DNA of 64,000 nt from Paracentrotus lividus (lineage: Eukaryota > Echinodermata > Echinoidea > Camarodonta > Echinidae), in contig CALNVZ010003433.1 of NCBI GenBank assembly GCA_940671915.1, positions 14,921,990 through 14,985,989 on the forward strand, given 5' to 3'. A program made the translations under genes and the position numbers. The notes beneath the pieces were generated by a model. The model ran no database searches. It saw only the letters and a list, made by a program, of their open reading frames with translations, and was not told where the DNA came from. The number at the start of each line of letters is the position of its first letter. The stretch's first letter is position 1. Below are positions 60,085 to 64,000 of this stretch, in pieces.

Positions 60085-63000
60085 ATCATCATCATCATCA
60101 CCATCATCATCATCATCCTCATCCTCATCATCATTACCGTATCATCATCATCATCTTTCACTGAGCTCTTTGTCATTACCTCTTGTTGCTGAAAGACATC
60201 CGTGTATTTTCCCAGGCCTAGATTCATGAAGATGTCCCCAAGATCCGGTCTTGATGAGAGGGAAGCATTGAGGTCGTTGGCCGTCCATAATCCTTTGCTT
60301 GTCTTGGGGATCGTTGTACTCTCAATGTAGTTACTACAACTTATGTCACTGAAAGTAGCTGTGAAAAGGAAAGGAAGTTGCATAAATAAAGTTTGGGAGG
60401 ATCAAATGAATATTGCCAGCTGCGAGCAAAGTGTACACATACACACACCTTTACTCAAGAGTACCATTTATCTTGTCCCAACAGGCAGTAAGTATGATAC
60501 TGCTTGAAATTTATTCATGAATGGACAGAGTATAAAGAGAGGTAGTCTGGTTTTGATGTAAGAAATGATACTATTGACAAATATCAAAATTCAAGTAAGT
60601 ATGATACTGTTTGAAATTTATTTATGAATGGACAGAGTATAAAGAGAAGTAGTCTGGTTTTGATGTAAGAAGTGATTCTATTGACAAATATCCAAATTCA
60701 GTTGTTACCACACTTTTTCTTTTGTGAAAAAAAGTTTTGAGTATTTAATCGATTTAAAAGCATGCATACTATTTTTTTTTTGTATTCAATTAAAGAGACA
60801 CATGACTGTAGTTTCAACACTGTGTTTAATATGCTACTCATAAATTAATTTTCCTTTTCCTATTGTCATGACCATGATTAACTCACTTTTCTTCTTTTTG
60901 ATGAAGCCTGGTGATGGATCAAAACCATTAGGAGTATCAGTAGGAAGATGATCATCGTGCAATCTGTCAGGGGGCCATGTACTGGTGGTCGATGTGGTGT
61001 TCGATGAAGAAGGAACCTCTAAATTTTCATCTCCTTCTTGGCTAGGTGCCTGAAAGAGAATATTTCATGTCAAACATAGCTGGTAATAAAAAAAAGATTT
61101 TTAATTTCTATCATTATTGTTTCAATTAACAAGGAAATTTTTGCAATAGAGCCCTGCTTATTTTAATTTTAATTTTGTTTTTTTATAGATTTCCCAATAC
61201 CTAATCTTTTCTTCACTTGTATTGAACAATTCATTAATTTTATTCTATGAATATAATTTTTACACTTCACTCTCTTGTATTATATTTTTATGAGAAATAA
61301 CTAAATTGAGTCACAAGGGGCCTGAGCTTTCGATCCTAGCAGAATCTTTGTCAGAGACAAAACGACACAAAAAAATTATACAGTAAACTAACCCCCAAGG
61401 GGGAAAATATGCAATTTCAGCAAATTCTTTGGGAAAAAAAACTGAAACATGAACAAATTATAAACATTGTATTCCTACCTCATATGTAGTTGGTAGGGGG
61501 TTGGAATCCATCTGGAAGAGAGAGAAACCATTAGACCTCCTAGCCTCCCTGATGGCTGACTCCGGCATGGACTTTGAGAATCCTAGACCACTCCATAGAT
61601 CAGTAGGGACCCGAACCTCAGGGGCTACAGGCTTCTTCTTCATGGCTATTCACAATACAGCATGGTGTCAGATTATTTGATAAAGGGTGAAGTGAATTTT
61701 AAGCAACTACATTATTTCTTATCAAACTAATTACATCAAAATGACAGCCATTTCAATTAATTATTTGGAGAGGAAAAACCATAATGTTCAATACATCTTC
61801 TAAAAATGATGGTTTCGGGCCCGATAATATAAGTGAATATTCCTACATGTAGGAATAAGGAATACAGCACACTGATGTCTCCTTTTGATTTTGAATCTGA
61901 AAAGAAAGTAATCTATTTCTCGTATAGTGTTCTTCAAAGTGATTCAATATCTTTTTAGGATGAATATGAATTATGTGTAATTCTGTCCACTCCCCAGAAG
62001 ATATTTTCATAAAATAACAAGGCTATTATCCAGGTCATCAGATCTTAAAATACAGTAATACATGTATAATGTGTTCAGTATAATAAGAGTCATTATTAAG
62101 AGGCAATTGGCCGGTTCCTGAGTCCCTCATGATAAACAAAGTTGCACTGTTTATAATGTTTCATACATGTACCTTTAGTTGCAAGGAACTTCTTCTTGTC
62201 ATAGTCGTCTCCATATTGAGGAGTCTCCTTGGGATCCCCTCCTTCCAGGCCATCTTGCTGCTCCTGCTCCCTCTCTCGTCTTCTCTCTCTTCTCTCACAA
62301 CCCGGAGCTCGTTTGTCAGAGCTGTCTGAATCGCACCCAGACTCAGAAGACTTTGCACCATATCCACTAATAACAGAAGCAAAAATCATATGAAAAAAAA
62401 ATGAGGTACTGCTGGTTTTGACTATACCAACGATCACTTGCACATAGTAGACTATCATAGAGGATTTATTTTTATCCTCTCTCTTCTCTCTCAACCCAGA
62501 GCCTACGTATCTGAGCGGTTTGAATCATATCCAGACTCAGAAGTTCACGCACCATATAATAAAAATAGTAGTAGTGAAATTCATATGAAAAACATTTTTT
62601 TCATTAGCAATTTAAACCCCAGTATGACATGACAACTGGTTTTAGATTATACATACTAACAACAATGAAGAGTAAATTGTAGTTTGATATCATCATAATT
62701 TGGTGTCAACGATGCCTGAGATTTAAATAGGAAATTTAGTACCTTTAGTACCGTTGTCAATTTGTCATCACGATCAGATGTCTATCTGTAAATAATTGCA
62801 CATCATTAATTTTGCCTGATTTCTTTTCTTTTCTGCTTGTAATAATAGAAATTTGATTTGGGGCTTGGACACTCCCTTTCATCACAAACCTTCAAGATTA
62901 GAGCACAACAGGAACCTTGATTTCTTCAAACTTTTCTTGATGTTTCTCTCTTTTTTTCTGCTTGAAATAAAATAAATTTGATTTGGGGCTTGGACACTCC

Positions 63001-63937
63001 CTTTCAAGATAAACTTTCTTTGAGTTTGGAGCACATCACGCTCCTGCCGTGCATACTTACTTGAGGGTGACGCTACCATTGCTATTAGAGAAGAGCGAGA
63101 CGGAAGATTCATCCGGAGTGAGTGACCTCCGACCCCCGCCCAGCATGCTGGATAAGTCATGACTACTGTTGTTTGGTGAGAAGTTTGTGTTCTGTTTGAG
63201 AAATATGAGAAATTTTGTAAATTTAAACGAAATAATGATAAACAAGATTGTGGCATTTATACTACTAGCAATTTCTACTTTCCCTTCTACAGTGGAAACT
63301 CGTTAGAACGAGATCTGATATAACAAGGTTCCAGATATAAGAAGGTAATTTTGCTGGTCCCAGCTCTTTGAATTCTTTTTTTCCTGATACAAGATTCAGG
63401 ATATAACAAGGTAACTTCTATTGTCCCAAGGACCTCGTTATAACAGGTTTCCACTGTACTTCAAACTTTAAACAAAGAAATGACCATTCAATAATTGGTT
63501 CCATATCCAGAAGTTCATATTTAGTAAATAAAAACAAAATACAAATATCTTTTCAGCTGACCTTAAGCTTAAATCACAAAGTTTATTAAGTTGAGATCAT
63601 CCGGGTAAACCATTTAATTCATTTACCACATCCATGATTGTCGTTACAAATGTTGATTGGATAAGTACAGACAATACTGATCAACCTACCTGTAGTTTCA
63701 AACTGCTATTTGGAGAGCAGTTGTTGTTCTGTGACAGGACCAAGTCCACAAAGCTTGTAGGACTCCTGGGCATACTCTGACCACTACTGCTCCCGCTGTG
63801 ATCCAGGGTTCGGTCCAAGGACTGACCAAGCTGACCAAGTGGAGGTGCTACAGTGGTGATGAGGTCAATGGAACTGGCATCCCTGGAGCTTTGGGGTTGA
63901 CTGTTGCTTGGAATGGATGGGTGGGAGTACTTTTTAT
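58689..63937 (-). CDS. BICC1: Bicaudal-C homolog, 3' part (SAM domain), 5' end outside window
   Basis: BICC1 is a cytoplasmic RNA-binding protein with N-terminal KH domains and a C-terminal SAM domain that polymerises; it controls translation and stability of target mRNAs. Eight exons are present: 63937-63690, 63191-63061, 62366-62173, 61645-61479, 61049-60887, 60358-60180, 59601-59502, 58825-58689. Phases agree and the frame ends TGCTGGTAG. Diagnostic parts are DYDKKKFLATKAMKKKPVA, LWSGLGFSKSMPESAIREAR, and a SAM domain reading LGLGKYTDVFQQQE + IDLSTFLTLTDRDLKELGIT + TFGARRKMLLAISDLNKN, almost identical to vertebrate BICC1. The linker is Ser/Arg/Glu-rich. The KH exons must lie beyond 64,000; upstream bases 63,938-64,000 are intron. 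Confidence 0.95.
59930..60165. repeat. (ATC)n microsatellite next to a BICC1 SAM-exon donor
   Basis: An interrupted ATC/CTC-rich tract on the plus strand, i.e. (GAT)n in the transcript. It ends about 15 bp from the donor of the exon at 60,358-60,180. It resembles the tract in COPS4 intron 6. Open frames through it are poly-Met or poly-Ser artefacts. Confidence 0.9.
60487..60702. repeat. Tandem duplication, 107-bp unit, in BICC1 intron
   Basis: AGTAAGTATGATACTG starts at 60,487 and again at 60,594. The two units are about 95 percent alike by eye and run through GAATGGACAGAGTATAAAGA and TAGTCTGGTTTTGATGTAAG. The high identity suggests a recent event. It has no coding content. Confidence 0.9.
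62470..62600 (-). pseudogene. Decayed tandem copy of the BICC1 SESGCDSDSSDK exon
   Basis: About 195 bp upstream (in gene direction) of the real exon 62366-62173 lies a copy of its first half plus intron tail. Words kept include TTCTGAGTCTGGATATGATT, CTCTGGGTTGAGAGAGAAGA and the flank ATGAATTTCACTACT. In the homologous frame it carries TGA, TAG and TGA stops, and its acceptor is lost. It is a non-functional exon duplicate. Confidence 0.8.
62826..63045. repeat. Tandem duplication (~124-bp unit) in BICC1 intron
   Basis: TTTGATTTGGGGCTTGGACA occurs near 62,852 and again near 62,976, with shared flanks (TTTCTGCTTG before, ACTCCCTTTCA and GGAGCACA-like words after). The second unit ends close to the donor of the exon at 63,191-63,061. 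Confidence 0.8.
63288..63458. repeat. Pogo/Tigger-like MITE (171 bp)
   Basis: TA then CAGTGGAAACTCGTTAGAAC at the left pairs with GTTATAACAGGTTTCCACTG then TA at the right. Inner GATATAACAAGGT words are repeated. CAGTGGAAACCTCGTTATAAC-type ends and TA targets are typical of pogo/Tigger members of Tc1/mariner. It lies in a BICC1 intron and is non-autonomous. Confidence 0.8.
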
Positions 63938-64000
63938 CTGAATGGACATTCAAAAGGGGGAGAGAAAATAAAATTTTAGATACATTAGTTGTATGCTACA

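Noticed and set aside
59747-60229. 160-codon open frame with poly-Ile and poly-Ser
   Set aside because: It reads through the (ATC)n tract and antisense to the BICC1 SAM exon, so it is an artefact.

Overview
This is a eukaryotic, AT-rich nuclear window. Its genes are split into many short exons with GT-AG introns and sit among palindromic fold-back repeats and microsatellites. The protein set (LIN54, COP9 signalosome subunit 4, an MsrA-type reductase, Bicaudal-C) and the repeat style point to a non-vertebrate animal. I infer a marine deuterostome, most likely an echinoderm, but the sequence alone does not prove this. There is no operon, CRISPR array, rRNA or convincing functional tRNA gene.

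Layout: 1-9,066 is repeat-bearing non-coding DNA that includes the probable LIN54 3' UTR. 9,067-18,123 (minus) is LIN54, reconstructed as nine coding exons of 706 codons plus stop, with an untranslated 5' exon near 22.49 kb. 22,795-35,226 (plus) is COPS4 in ten exons, head-to-head with LIN54 across about 0.3 kb. 35.2-46.1 kb is gene-poor and contains an indel-rich second copy of its own left part, a 25-N gap and low-complexity DNA. 46,098-49,478 (plus) is an MsrA-family gene in four exons (271 codons). 50.5-52.6 kb holds a well-bounded inverted-repeat transposon inside an older fold-back repeat. 58,689-63,937 (minus) is the 3' part of BICC1 (eight exons, including the SAM domain); its KH-domain exons lie beyond the right edge.

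The genes work separately: LIN54 is the DNA-binding subunit of the DREAM/MuvB cell-cycle complex, COPS4 is part of the CUL-deneddylating signalosome, MsrA repairs oxidised methionine, and BICC1 is an RNA-binding translational regulator. The shared LIN54-COPS4 promoter region is the one clear regulatory link.

Most unusual are: a tandem array of four copies of the LIN54 CXC-encoding exon start, one of which offers an in-frame alternative acceptor; a decayed tandem copy of a BICC1 exon; a 1,738-bp inverted-repeat element whose empty site can be read from a sister repeat in the same window; three clusters of short GGACA-core motifs in AT-rich elements; and a tRNA-like composite palindrome. Exon coordinates were derived by hand from splice consensus, phase and family conservation.
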